The notes under the pieces: generated by a model | Seen by the model: only the letters and a program-made list of their open reading frames with translations | Database searches by the model: none | What the model was told of the DNA's origin: nothing | DNA from: Rhyacophila brunnea | Taxonomy: Eukaryota > Arthropoda > Insecta > Trichoptera > Rhyacophilidae | Length of the DNA stretch: 64,000 nt | Assembly: GCA_022495005.1 (NCBI GenBank) | Contig: JAGYXB010001072.1 | Location: 1,116,001 to 1,180,000, forward strand | Reading direction: 5' to 3' | Made by a program: the position numbers and the translations under genes | Shown here: positions 51,490 to 61,750 of the stretch, in pieces | How positions within the stretch are numbered: the stretch's first letter is position 1 | Layout: the number at the start of each line of letters is the position of its first letter

Positions 51490-51660
51490 TGAGGCACAAC
51501 GGGTCTAAAGAGCGGCGTTGAAATAATGAAAAAGTACGGTGCGTCGAATAATTACAGAGGCTGTACAGCGGAGCGGAAACCGCAAGACGAAAAAATTGCA
51601 TTCAGGAAATTGCAACTAAGAGGAGGGATGTGTAATTTGCGTTTATGGCATGGTGCCTTA
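51490..51660. promoter_or_regulatory. GC-richer motif island (candidate regulatory DNA)
   Basis: Within AT-rich flanks this holds GAGCGGAAACCGCAAGACG (Runx-type AACCGCA), AATTGCATTCAGGAAATTGC and GAGGAGGGATGTGTAATTTG, with no ORF or repeat ends. Support is compositional only. Confidence 0.25.
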
Positions 51661-52044
51661 CCATTAATGCAAAAGTTGAATTAGTATTTGAATGCTAACT
51701 GACTATTTTAATTAGAAAACTGTATACCTACTTGTAAATCTACCTATATTTTGTAAATGTCTTGAAAAAAAATTACAATCTGTAATATTCCCTCGATTTT
51801 TATTAGATTATAAAAACATTGATTGTATTGTACTAATAGTAAGTCGTTGATCTCAATTTTCCCAGATATCAGTAATTTCCAATCCACGGGATCAACTAAT
51901 CATATAGGATCTCAGACTTGCAAATCAAGTATCACATACATTTTAGTATTGAAACTGGTTGAATTGTATGTAAGTATAATTATTTAGTAAATGTTAAACT
52001 TATATTAGGTACCTGTATGAAATGCTAGTCATAAAGTTATAAAA

Positions 52045-52260
52045 TAAACGTAACGGGGCCACGCGGATGATCGGATGTGTCAGGCTGGCGCAATCAGCAA
52101 TCACCTTTGAAAGTCTTGCGCTGCAATTATTAACAGGTGCATCTAAACTAAACATTATCGCTAGCTGCAATGAAGCTAATTACCGCACACCTGTGGACGG
52201 GGTAATTTCGGTCAGTGATGTGATGCGCTAGGCCGTCAAGACACGTAACACTCAAGCGCC
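52045..52260. promoter_or_regulatory. Candidate enhancer: E-box pair with homeodomain and TCF-type sites
   Basis: In about 110 bp: CACCTTTGAAAG (TCF-type, 52102), GCAATTATTAACAGGTGC (homeodomain core beside E-box CAGGTG 52134-52139) and GCTAATTACC (52175) beside the inverted E-box CACCTG (52188-52193) that overlaps TGTGG (Runx-type). The two E-boxes are inverted copies 54 bp apart, each next to an ATTA core. The island is much more GC-rich than its flanks and non-coding. Confidence 0.35.
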
Positions 52261-53311
52261 CAAAACTAACCCCATATATATTTGCATATCATCGAGTAAA
52301 CTAATATAGCTATGTACCTACTTGATCTTGATCTATATCGATCGGAACATACATACATTACAAGGAATGGGTTTTCAATAGCAAATGCTTGTAAAATATT
52401 GTGACAATGCTGAAGCTCGTTTAGATATTAATAAAAATTATTTCTATAATTATACCAATTGAATATAGGTACCTACGTCGTCCGGTGCTCGAATTTAAAG
52501 ATATGTTCATCGTAGTATAAAAATCAAAGGATTGGAGCGGACCCATTTTTAAGATACTCCGTTCCGGGTAAAAAAGTTTTAATAGGTATTATATGTTCAA
52601 ACATAAAAAAATAAGTAGTTTTGAAATAATTTTTAATATTCGTCTTTTTCATTACCTATTTAACAATTTTTTCATTACTTGCCTCTTCTGTCAAAAAAGT
52701 GAGGTTATTTATCACTCGGCAGTGTTGTCGTATTTCAAATAATTCCAGTGTTGCAAAGTGTCAAATATAATATTTTCATTGGATTTTAGGACGAAAATTT
52801 AACAATAAAAAATCATCCGGTGCAGTGGAGCACTACAAATTTACGGTGTTCTGGGTAAAACCCAATTGCTCCACTGCTCCGTGCTCCTGCTCCGAGCTCC
52901 GCCCCAACGCTCTGATACAAATACTGCATGATAGAATATCCTGAATATTGGTCCTCACTCAGCGGAAAAATTATACCGAAGAATAATATAATCTATTAAA
53001 CTATTTTTTTTATTTAACGAATAATTTACAAGAGTTGATAACGTAACATTATTTTATTGAAAAAATACTATAATTTGAAATTTCAACTAGAAAAATCTTT
53101 TTGAAAGAAAGATAAGATTTTTTTAGTAGTTTGTTGAGGTGTTCTTAAATAATGTAAGAAGAATATATTATTATGGTTAAAGATTTTTTAAATGTTTTCG
53201 AAAAATCGTTTAATAGTTTAATAACGCAAAAATACATTAAATCTACGAAATATTTAAAAAGCTTTCTCATATTTTGAGGAGAATTTATAAAACCATATTT
53301 TAATGATAAAA

Positions 53312-54131
53312 TTAACCATAAAATAAATAAATAAGCTGAAGTCGTTCAACGAACTGTCCTTTTATATACTTTTTTGAATTGAAGTTTTCCTTTGAATTAA
53401 AAAAGACATTTATGTCACTATAGAAGTGATAAACATTCTTACTTATTGCTTCCATTGCTTCATTGCAGATATTCATATATTTAAGGGGCCGTATGAGGCT
53501 GCACCTACATTTCTCTATTAGAGCAGCTGACTTTATATACCTAATTGCCAATGAACCGACGGCTGGCTCATGTTGTTTTTTTAATGTAGTATTTGATCCG
53601 GTCCAAGAGCCCAATGGGTCGAGTGAATGATTATTAATTATATTACGTAAAACGTTAATATAACACCCACTCTTGTGGAGGTCCATATGCTTCACTTAAC
53701 ATTACAATTTAATTTTATGAAGCTTCTTCCTGTGAGTCCAGGTTCCCCGATACCCTGCGTGCCTATTGGATCATCTGTTAATGGTTACAAAGCAGATCCA
53801 ATATAGTAGGTGTATAATCGCTAGGATGTCTTATTACACGTACGTTAAGTATTAATTGGTTTATCCAATTATGGCGTGACATGCCTGTAAGTCCATAAAA
53901 AGATTTTTCCGCTGTTTTCATGAGAAAACTATCAATTAAGGCCACTAAAGGTGACGATGTTTTTTGATATCCAAAAGTTACACCACAGTAGTTAGGCATA
54001 TAACTATATATACGATATAATAAAGAAGCATTTAATGCGATTTCTAAAAAATATAGGTATGGTAGATACCTGGTTAGTATATGTTTTATATATAGTACTT
54101 CTAATTTTTTAATTTCCATAATCTTTTTCAT
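53312..54131 (-). pseudogene. Unidentified broken coding sequence
   Basis: Three minus-strand frames in succession: 54131-53778 (117 codons, contains FGYQKTSSPLVALIDSFLMK and MSRHNWINQLILNVRVIRHP), then a +2 frame of about 28 codons (DDPIGTQGIGEPGLTGRSFI), then 53695-53312 (127 codons, contains NHSLDPLGSWTGSNTTLKKQ and EPAVGSLAIRYIKSAALIEK). Length, amino-acid variety and consecutive frames suggest one gene interrupted by two frameshifts. I do not recognise the family; a decayed transposon or a decayed host gene are both possible. No splice sites explain the shifts well. Confidence 0.3.
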
Positions 54132-56564
54132 TTATTTATTCCGTATGTAGGTACATTAGAAAGAAAATATAATAAAAGCATAATATTATTAAAAATATAA
54201 TAAGCGAATAGGTACATAATAAAACAAAACACAGATCATTTTAGTGAATAGAAAAACTATTCGAATGAGAATGAATCCTTCTTATTGAAGTAGTATTTTT
54301 CTACTGATGATGTAAGTATGTATGTACTTAATGTATAGCTATATAATACATATTAAAGTATTAACGCCATAACCCATAACTTCGGAATTAGTTTTTGCCA
54401 AGTTAGTACGTAACGTTTTTCTTTTTTTTTCTGTCTCGGCACTTCATTTCAGATTAGAATTTGGAACCCTCCGCAAACGCCCACGACTTATTTCTAACTA
54501 TCGCTAGTCGTCTCTAGTTTCAAAGCCTTTCCACCATATTCTAGTCTCCGTCATACAGTCATTCCACGTCATTACTAACCTCCCTTTAAGTTACTTCAGC
54601 TGATGTACTCACTTGCTCAGGATCAGGTGCCCTGTGATCAGGCATTCATTTAATGTGAACAGCCAATCGCCTTTACGCCATTTAAGAATTTCCCAATGGT
54701 TTTTTTTTCTGTAGGACCCATCTTTTAAAGTTGATTCAAAGATTCTTCGCAATATTGTTCATTCAAAGACTGATAACTTATTATCTTCAGTCTGGGATAG
54801 GTAACAAGTTTCACAACCATAAGTTCCATTAACCATATTATAGTTTTATATGTCAAGAGTTTAATTCTTCATCCCAGTATTTTCGACCGCAGAAGTCGCT
54901 TGTAAACGTACACGCAATACACAGTTACGATTAGAATATTATGAGCCTTAAAGCTCTATGAAATATAAGGTAGTTACGCAGTGAGGTCCCTAGATAAAAT
55001 GCCGCCTCATTTGATTATACATTATTTTTATCATCCTTTCACGAGTCCAATATCTAAGAAATGTGTTGTATGGATACATTACTAACAAAATATCAGACTA
55101 AATATTCGCAATTCTGCACGTGTCGTTTCTGGTTACCAAGGACGTCGAAGGGCAACGAAAGTAAACTAGATATCGCGAACCCGACAAAAGCAGTGAGCTG
55201 GTTTTTTTAAAGGAAACATATTTTCGTTATTACTAAGTTTAGGTTGCTATTTCTATATATTCCAAATGATTTTTCTCGATTTGCCGCCCTTCGAGTAACT
55301 GCCCCCCCCAAGCGACGCTCAATCTGCCTACCCCCACGGGACGTCACTGTAGTTACGTACTCAGTTATATAGATATAGGACTTGGGGTAGAGTTCGTTGA
55401 AGCCGATTTTAGATAGGGCCAAGATCTATATAATATTATATGCTAGCTAATAATAATATTATATTATGTGAAAATGTTGTTGACAGTCTAAGCACGGTTG
55501 AAAACTTATTACGAGTGACGAATACTTAATAAGCGTCGATCCGCGTTCGATACTCGTTGTCCGGGGTGCGAATAAGCTATTATATGCAATAATTCCCTGC
55601 ATTTAAGGTAAATTAGTACGGTTAGGTTAAGTGTAGTGCACTTTACACTTTCACATGTGTTTTACAGGGAAATAAATATTGTACGGTATTATGCACGCTA
55701 TTCCCGACCATTGGTCCATTCAAGAAAATTCCAAATGGAATCATGATTAATTCAGTTTTTCACATTAAAACTACGCACATAATTGTTACGAGATAATATA
55801 ATTACTGATGTACTTAATTACAATAGGTACCTAAATCTAGACTATGAATCATGTACACTAGAGTAAGCGGCTTTTCTAGTTTCTAGTATGTGTGCGTAAG
55901 AAAATGGGACAAATGACTTAGAATGCCAATCTATAATAGGAACAATAACTAATCGAATCAACTGGTCTGAATTAGTAGATATAGCATTAGCGAAGTTGCC
56001 CAAAACTAGATTATTTTTTGGATTATTTGGATCACCTACTTTCAGAAGATTTGATAGTAATCTGTTAAGTCAGATGGTCTGAAGCCAGTTTGGGTAGGTA
56101 TATATACCTAATATTATTAAAAAACTAGATGTGAAAAACTCAGAAAAGCGTAGTAAAAATGACGAGGCTAGATGTTAGCTATAACACCGCTGAAATATGA
56201 AATTTGAGTTACCGCATTTCCACCTGCCATGTATATGCAGCCGCGATTTGTACACGGCCGCCTTACATGACTCTATGAACGTGTCAGAATGAAAAGATTT
56301 TAGTGCCAAACTTTTTTGTCTCGAAAAGAAGCTGCACGGGACTGATGTAGCAACCATGCACCTTTGAAGAGTAATAATTAAAGCCATTACCCAAAAAAAA
56401 AAAAATTTTGCTTCCAGTTTCAATACCCAAAATTTATCAGTATTTGAGCACAACGGATGAACGACTTCCAAATCCATTGAGAAACATACGCGTCGGAAGA
56501 GGAGACTTCGCTGGTGAGATAATGTGAGGATTGGCGCCAGTGAGCTGCTGCTTATTTGCGGTAA
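54132..56564. other. Gene-free stretch
   Basis: GC-poor with patches of pyrimidine-rich unique sequence (54470-54660). A 153-codon minus frame at 56175-56636 is low in conserved character and ends inside a palindrome; I do not treat it as a gene. No element ends assigned. Confidence 0.35.
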
Positions 56565-56769
56565 CCGGACAAAACAGAACATCACAAAATAGAACAGTGA
56601 CAAAACAGAACAGCCAGGGAAAAATAAAACATTCATATTAAATATTTATAATATATATTTCGTTTATAAAGTATTTAATTAATAAATAGATTCCACAAAA
56701 ATTTATGTTTTATTTTTCCTCTGGCTGTTCTGTTTGTCACTCTGTTTTATAATGTTCTGTTTTGTCATG
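56565..56769. repeat. Large palindrome built of ACAAAACAGAACA repeats
   Basis: Left arm 56565-56632 has CAAAACAGAACATCACAAAA, TAGAACAGTGACAAAACAGA, ACAGCCAGGGAAAAATAAAA. The right arm 56705-56769 is its inverted copy (TTTTATTTTTCCTCTGGCTG, TTCTGTTTGTCACTCTGTTT), followed by one extra unit (TTCCGTTTTGTCATGG). The loop is about 72 bp. Each arm is itself made of three units of the same roughly 16-bp word, so the structure is a tandem array folded into a hairpin. Confidence 0.75.
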
Positions 56770-57633
56770 TTCCGTTTTGTCATGGAACCTTATTCACAAC
56801 TGAAAACGGAGAGAATAGTAGCGGCATTGAAGAAAAAGAAGATGTTTCGAGCACACGTTTCCACCTAACGAATTCAGTCTTAGAAACGTTGTTACAAAAA
56901 TATAAGAATTAAGACATAATTTATTCATTCTTCTCCGAATTTGAGAGCAATAAAAAGTTATGATTTCTTAATCTGACAACGTATATTGAATTAAACATAT
57001 TTACAACTTACAATATCGATACCGGGTAGCACTATTTAATGTTTTCCACGAAATGATTGACCTATCATTGTCTATGTAAATGATTGGTTTTAATAACGCT
57101 TATAAAATATTAATAATATCAATATGTCCGATCCCATATTTTACATTAATATAATGCGATTAAAATTCTGAACATTCAAGCGCCAAACGGGTTGAATGAT
57201 AGATAATTATATGTTATGTTGATATGGGTATTTTATAGTGTTCATAATATAATACTAATATCATTGCTAAGAAATAAGTGTATTTATAATATCGTTATGA
57301 CATCATACATTTTAAATACTTTCAATGTCATCGATTCCACTTAAGTTATGGAAAATCGATATGTAAGTACCTATTAAAGAAACTACTTGAAATCAGTGGC
57401 GGTTTTGGCGACGTGGAGGGATCCAAATTATAAATGATTGATAAATGAACTGATTTTGATGTATCCCGACATTTAAAAAAAATGTATTTTATTTCCGGGA
57501 CCTCTAAATCACACATTTATACATATCGGTTCTATCTGTCAAAAGATACATTTTTGCGTAGGTACGTACGTATCTGTTTTATGTATTGTATTGATACTAT
57601 CCGTGGCTTTATCCAACTGACTTTCTCTTAGGC

Positions 57634-58121
57634 ATGCTTACATACTGCAGTCTGCAATTTAGAAGAAATCTTTATTTAGCTACGTATTTTTTTCGACATA
57701 TACGAGGTATAAATGAGAACTCTGTCATTATGGGCAGTGTTGACCTATGTGTCCCTGATAACTATCTTAGAAATAGAGACCATCAGTTGTTTGTTCTTCC
57801 AAGGTGCGGAACCAACCTGGCACTGGTAATGCCAATTGGGAGGGCGATGACTATGTTCAACGAAATTGCTTCGGGTGTTGATATATTCCACTTACGCGAG
57901 AATGAGTTTAGGTGGACGTTGTTTCATAAATTCTTAAAATAGGGTCTGCTTAACTCATCCGGTGTACTTCCTTGTACCTATCTAATTTATCTACTGATCT
58001 ATCTTTTTTTGTGTAATACTGTTTTATATAACTTTGTTTCTAAATGTCATTATGTGAACGTCTTAAACTTATAATTTGTAATGTCCACAATATGTTAAAA
58101 AAAATGAAATAAATAAATTAA
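57634..58121 (+). mobile_element. 3' end of a CR1/Jockey-type non-LTR retrotransposon
   Basis: A 102-codon frame (57634-57942) carries FRRNLYLATYFFRHIRGINE, VDLCVPDNYLRNRDHQLFVL and TNLALVMPIGRAMTMFN followed by DIF. This is the arrangement at the C-terminus of many insect reverse transcriptases of this group (RR..L..FF..LI.G.I....LL..I.F.VP......F..P..RTN......I.RM...FN......DIF). After the stop comes a 3' UTR and a tail AAATAAATAAATT. Everything upstream of the C-terminus is missing. Confidence 0.65.
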
Positions 58122-58216
58122 ATTGTATTACTTACACCTCGCAGAAGTTCATTGTAAATAAAAGCAATTTAATATTAATACTATCGATCGAGTGTACTTG
58201 ATGAGATTTGAATTTA

Positions 58217-58490
58217 AATTCTAATGGATTTAAGTTTTGTACTATTCCATTTGAGTCGTTTGAGTCATAATTTGTTTGTTATATTTTTTATTGTGATCCT
58301 TACTAAAGTTTTTACCTTGTTTATTGTATTAACTTAGGTATTATATAAGTTAGAATTAACTGTTTTCATTATCAGTGTGTATTTACCATTGGTGAGTGCG
58401 CATAGTGCCTGATGATGCCGAAAAGCTAAACCCGGGTCGCAAAAAACGACTCAAATGGAATAGTACAGAACATAAATCCATTAGGATTCA
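58217..58490 (+). mobile_element. Inverted-repeat element with hammerhead-like core, copy 2
   Basis: Left end 58219-58261 (CTAATGGATTTAAGTTTTGT, ACTATTCCATTTGAGTCGTT) is inverted at 58444-58490 (AAACGACTCAAATGGAATAG, TACAGAACATAAATCCATTA) with about 90% identity over roughly 45 bp. The interior is about 180 bp and non-coding, with the ribozyme-like core just inside the right end. The internal part is in opposite orientation to copies 1 and 3 while the upstream flank (ACTATCGATCGAGTGTACTT) is in the same orientation as that of copy 1. Confidence 0.8.
58405..58441 (+). ncRNA. Hammerhead-ribozyme-like core, copy 2
   Basis: Reads GTGC, CTGATGA (perfect CUGAUGA core, 58409-58415), TGCCGAAAAGC (short stem II with a GAAA loop), TAAA in place of GAAA, the palindrome CCCGGG (stem III), then TC that completes a GTC triplet, then GCA that pairs back to TGC (stem I). 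Order and spacing are those of a minimal type I hammerhead; one core base is changed. Confidence 0.5.
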
Positions 58491-59367
58491 AAAGTAATAT
58501 ATATTTCAAACAGTTTCGGAGGCTCCCTTGCAGACTTGGTGGTAAACACGAGTGCCAGTAACACGAACGTTTAATGTAAAAGTAACCCTAATTAAAACAT
58601 TTATATAAAGTAAATTACTGTAAATTAATCAATCCGAGATGATTCAAATATGTACCTATATTTATTTTATGATTTTTTTAAGCTGTGTGATATTATATGG
58701 ATTGTAGAAAACGATGTGCATCATCATTGGGTTATAGTTTAACCCTTAAGTTAAACCCCGCTGACGTAGTTTGCGATAGGTTTCACTAGTGGTCCATAAT
58801 AACGGCGATGATGGTTGCAAAATCAACATATACAATAATTATTATCTGTTCTTCAACCAACATAATGCGAAAAAGTATAGGAATTTTCATTTACGATATA
58901 ATGGTAAATCTATACGTAAAAGAATTATGTATGAATATAAAATTTGTATTAAATTTATTCATGACTACTCAAGGAGTCAATTATTCTCAATGCCAAAATT
59001 AATGCAAGTTCGTTTAATGAGCGTAAAATTATCTAGGCAGTGGATTAGAATCAATTACTATCAACGCCACGCGAGAAGATTATCAATTACATGTTTCATC
59101 TCGGATCAATTATTATTGAGCGTCGACACTTGATCAATTTCGAATTGTATTTATTTCTCTACAATAAGAAAAAAAAATCAAACACTTTCCATGACGTACG
59201 AATAGATTTAGATAGACAGAAGAAGGTCGTCGACGAGCTTTTTTTTTAAACATGTTGATTCTTTTCGGGATATTAATTGAAGTATACACAAAATTGAAAC
59301 GTCAATTAAATAGTATTTTAATCTAATGTCAAATGATAAAAATGCGATTGTATAGTATTGAACATAC
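58491..59367. other. Stretch between repeats without recognisable gene
   Basis: A 114-codon plus frame at 58789-59133 is basic and tyrosine-rich but shows no conserved pattern, splice site or partner exon, so I leave it unassigned. The rest is AT-rich. Confidence 0.35.
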
Positions 59368-59815
59368 ATAATTTTGAAAACACTCATGAGAAAATAGCCA
59401 TTAGAAAAAACCTTTTACGAAAAAAGTAAGACACCCGGAAGGAATCGAACCTGCATCTCTTGGGTATCGCGCCCTGTGCATTACCACTATGCTACGACTG
59501 CCATGCTTAATTGCGACACATTTTAACAATTGGTCTTTTTAATATCTGCCCATAAGCACTCCCCAAATTGAGTTACGGTAGGCGAACGATTTTTGTATTC
59601 TAAATTAAAGTATTTATTACTTTTTACTAACCGATGTCACGAATCATTTCAATATTTTCTGTTGTAACATACTTGAACTTGCTAATAATTTTAATTAACT
59701 ATTTCGTTTATTCAACGAATAATTCAAATGATTTACGAATGTACCATTCTAATTATTGAACATATATAATTGTGAAAACATTCATGAGAAATTATAGTCA
59801 TTAGAAAGTAGAAGA
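59368..59815 (-). repeat. tRNA-headed repeat, copy B, with direct flanking repeat
   Basis: Minus strand 59503-59430 carries TAGCATAGTGGTAATGC (A box with a GCAT/ATGC D stem), GGG-CGCGATA-CCC in anticodon position and the B box GGTTCGATTCC. The flank CGAAAAAAGTAAG is shared with copy A at 36055-36306. A further word, ATTGAACATACATAATTTTG followed by AAAACACTCATGAGAAA at 59368-59400, is repeated directly at 59753-59800, bracketing the copy. A tRNA-derived (SINE-like) repeat is the best reading. Confidence 0.55.
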
Positions 59816-59865
59816 GTAGTATTGAGACTTCAAATAGTACACTTAAATGAAAGCTGAAGCTAAAT

Positions 59866-60471
59866 AAGATGAGTTGGGGAAAAATACCCCTACCAACATA
59901 CTACTTGCCGAAGCCAAGATAACATTACTAGAAGAAAGATCTAAATTTCTATGCAAAAACTTCTTGGTAAAATGTATGTCAAATCGTACTTTTAATATGA
60001 GATACAATGTCAATAGATTTCTACTAACAACTATAACGCGAGATCGTACTCGAAGAGATTTCAAATTTTAAAAGAAAGTATTCAAGCTGTAAATTGTATT
60101 GATCATCTGATTTTAAAAAGAGACTTCTACAACTTTTTTAATTATACCAATGAAGATATTATATATAACGTTTTAACTAATACGAAAATAGGAATGGAGC
60201 GGAGCTATCGCACTCCGATTCTCCCGACTTATTATTCAAGTCCAAATTCAGCAATCAAAATGTAGTCCAAATTTTTACGGATGGAAGCAAAATTCCCGAT
60301 TCACCTTCCGTAGGTGTAGCAGTGTTCTTCCCCCAATCCAACACGTCGGTTAGCAAAAGTGTCCACAGATTCACTTCCATCTATACAGCAGAGTGCTTAG
60401 CCTTATGCGAAGCCACTAAAATTGCACTTAATTACAAAAATAAAAATATTAATATTTTCACTGACTCAAGG
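59866..60471 (+). pseudogene. Non-LTR retrotransposon fragment: RT end and first half of RNase H
   Basis: Frame-shifted pieces read ILLAEAKITLLEERSKFLCK and NFLVKCM (region after the reverse-transcriptase domain), then NCIDHLILKRDFYNFF, then an RNase H start: VQIFTDGSKIPDSPSVGVAV, SIYTAECLALCEATKIALNY and NINIFTDSR. The first three RNase H acidic residues are visible (D in TDGS, E in TAEC, D in FTDS). The frame then breaks off at 60471. The rest of the domain resumes at 63223. RNase H after the RT places it in the I/R1/LOA group. Stops and shifts show it is dead. Confidence 0.75.
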
Positions 60472-61516
60472 CGTATGGGTTTATTCGCAAGAATCAAATT
60501 TGACGTAAGCGCCATGAAAAATAACAATGCTCGAAGCGCAAAAAAACAAAAATCGCTTCGCTCGGCTTCTCGCGTACTAGATACGAAATCAGAGGTTTTA
60601 AAAGTGTTGAATTAATAATATTTTTTTCCTAACAAATTTTATAAACATTTTTGTAGTCGGTAGAATAAATTATAAGAATAAAAATAGTAGACCTCTAAAT
60701 AAGAACCTCATATTATTGATATGCTGAATTTGTGAAGTGACACCTTTTCTCAAACCAATCATATTTAGGTTCAAATTCAGTGCAAATATTTTTCAAAAAA
60801 AAATCTAATACTAAAAAACACGAAAGTGTAAACAAATATAATTTTATTCATTTTCATAAGCTAACATTACAAATTATAAGTTTAAAACATTCACAAGATG
60901 GCATGAAAGAATTCTGTTATTATTGCGTTTTTATTAAATTATAAAAAAATGACTCATAAAAGAAAGCAATTCAATAAATATTTGTCGAGGAACGTTTTTT
61001 TTTTTTAATTTAGTACACAACAATTATGATTTAAGAAACAATTATTATAATAGCATGTATTTGACGGCAGTACGTTTTGGTCGCCGCGGAGGATTTCGGA
61101 ACATTAGTGTATAGAAAATTAATAATTGGTTCCTTAATTAGTGTATTGGTTTAACGGTATGCAATGTATTAGAATAACTATTATAAATTGTTTTTTTTAT
61201 AATTTTATTTTCTTTTCTATTGATAGCTATTAATTGATAATTGATATTATTATATTGATAGATATTAATTGTTAACTTGATAATTATTATATTGAGGGTT
61301 TCTTATATCCATCGACCGTGTTAGTCTAGGATCAACGAGTTCAGGCAATACACAATTCATATAAATCTTGTCACTTGTGATGTGAAGAGTAATATTGTTT
61401 TTATTATTCAATGAAATAGGTTATTACCTCAATATATGTTTTACTTGAGTTAAATAATTACTAATAAATGCCTAAGGTGATTCCATTCAATTCAACTCGG
61501 CATTAAATATATTAAA

Positions 61517-61750
61517 TTCTAAAAGTTTTGTACTATTTCATTTGAGTCGTTTTATGCGATCCTGGTTTCGCCTTTCGACATCGTCAGGATGCGCACTCTT
61601 CAAATATACACTGACAACGAAAGCAGCTAATTCTCACTTAACAATAAATTAATACAATAAAGTAAGGTAAAAACTTTATCACCTACCTATTAAGTCAAAG
61701 TGCACAATGAAAAATTTAACAAACAATTAATTATGAATAGTTGAATTGTG
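61517..61750 (-). mobile_element. Inverted-repeat element with hammerhead-like core, copy 3 (truncated)
   Basis: The left end TTCTAAAAGTTTTGTACTAT then TTCATTTGAGTCGTTTTATG matches the ends of copies 1 and 2. The interior on the minus strand shares TTTATTGTATTAATTTATTG, ACTTAATAGGTAGGTGATAA and CAACTATTCATAATTAATTG with copy 1. The far inverted end is missing. Confidence 0.7.
61556..61590 (-). ncRNA. Hammerhead-ribozyme-like core, copy 3
   Basis: Minus strand: CTGACGA (CUGANGA core), TGTCGAAAGGC (stem II GTC/GGC closing a GAAA loop), a perfect GAAA, CCAGG, then ATC (an NUH-type triplet in place of GTC) and GCAT. This copy has the best preserved CUGANGA/GAAA pair but a changed stem III. Confidence 0.5.

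Larger units (their letters stand above)
49561..53311. other. Gene-free AT-rich stretch around the two islands
   Basis: Apart from the motif islands at 51.5 and 52.1 kb, I see only AT-rich DNA. An inverted pair (GGGACAAACTGACCGTC... AACCGGGACAATCCCGG, about 50499-50535) may be from an old element. No exon identified. Confidence 0.35.

Noticed and set aside
56175..56636. 153-codon minus-strand frame
   Set aside because: Phe/Ser-rich with a run of Phe from a poly-A tract, starts inside a palindrome, no splice sites or conserved motif.
58789..59133. 114-codon basic, Tyr-rich plus frame
   Set aside because: No conserved motif, no splice context and biased composition expected from AT-rich DNA.
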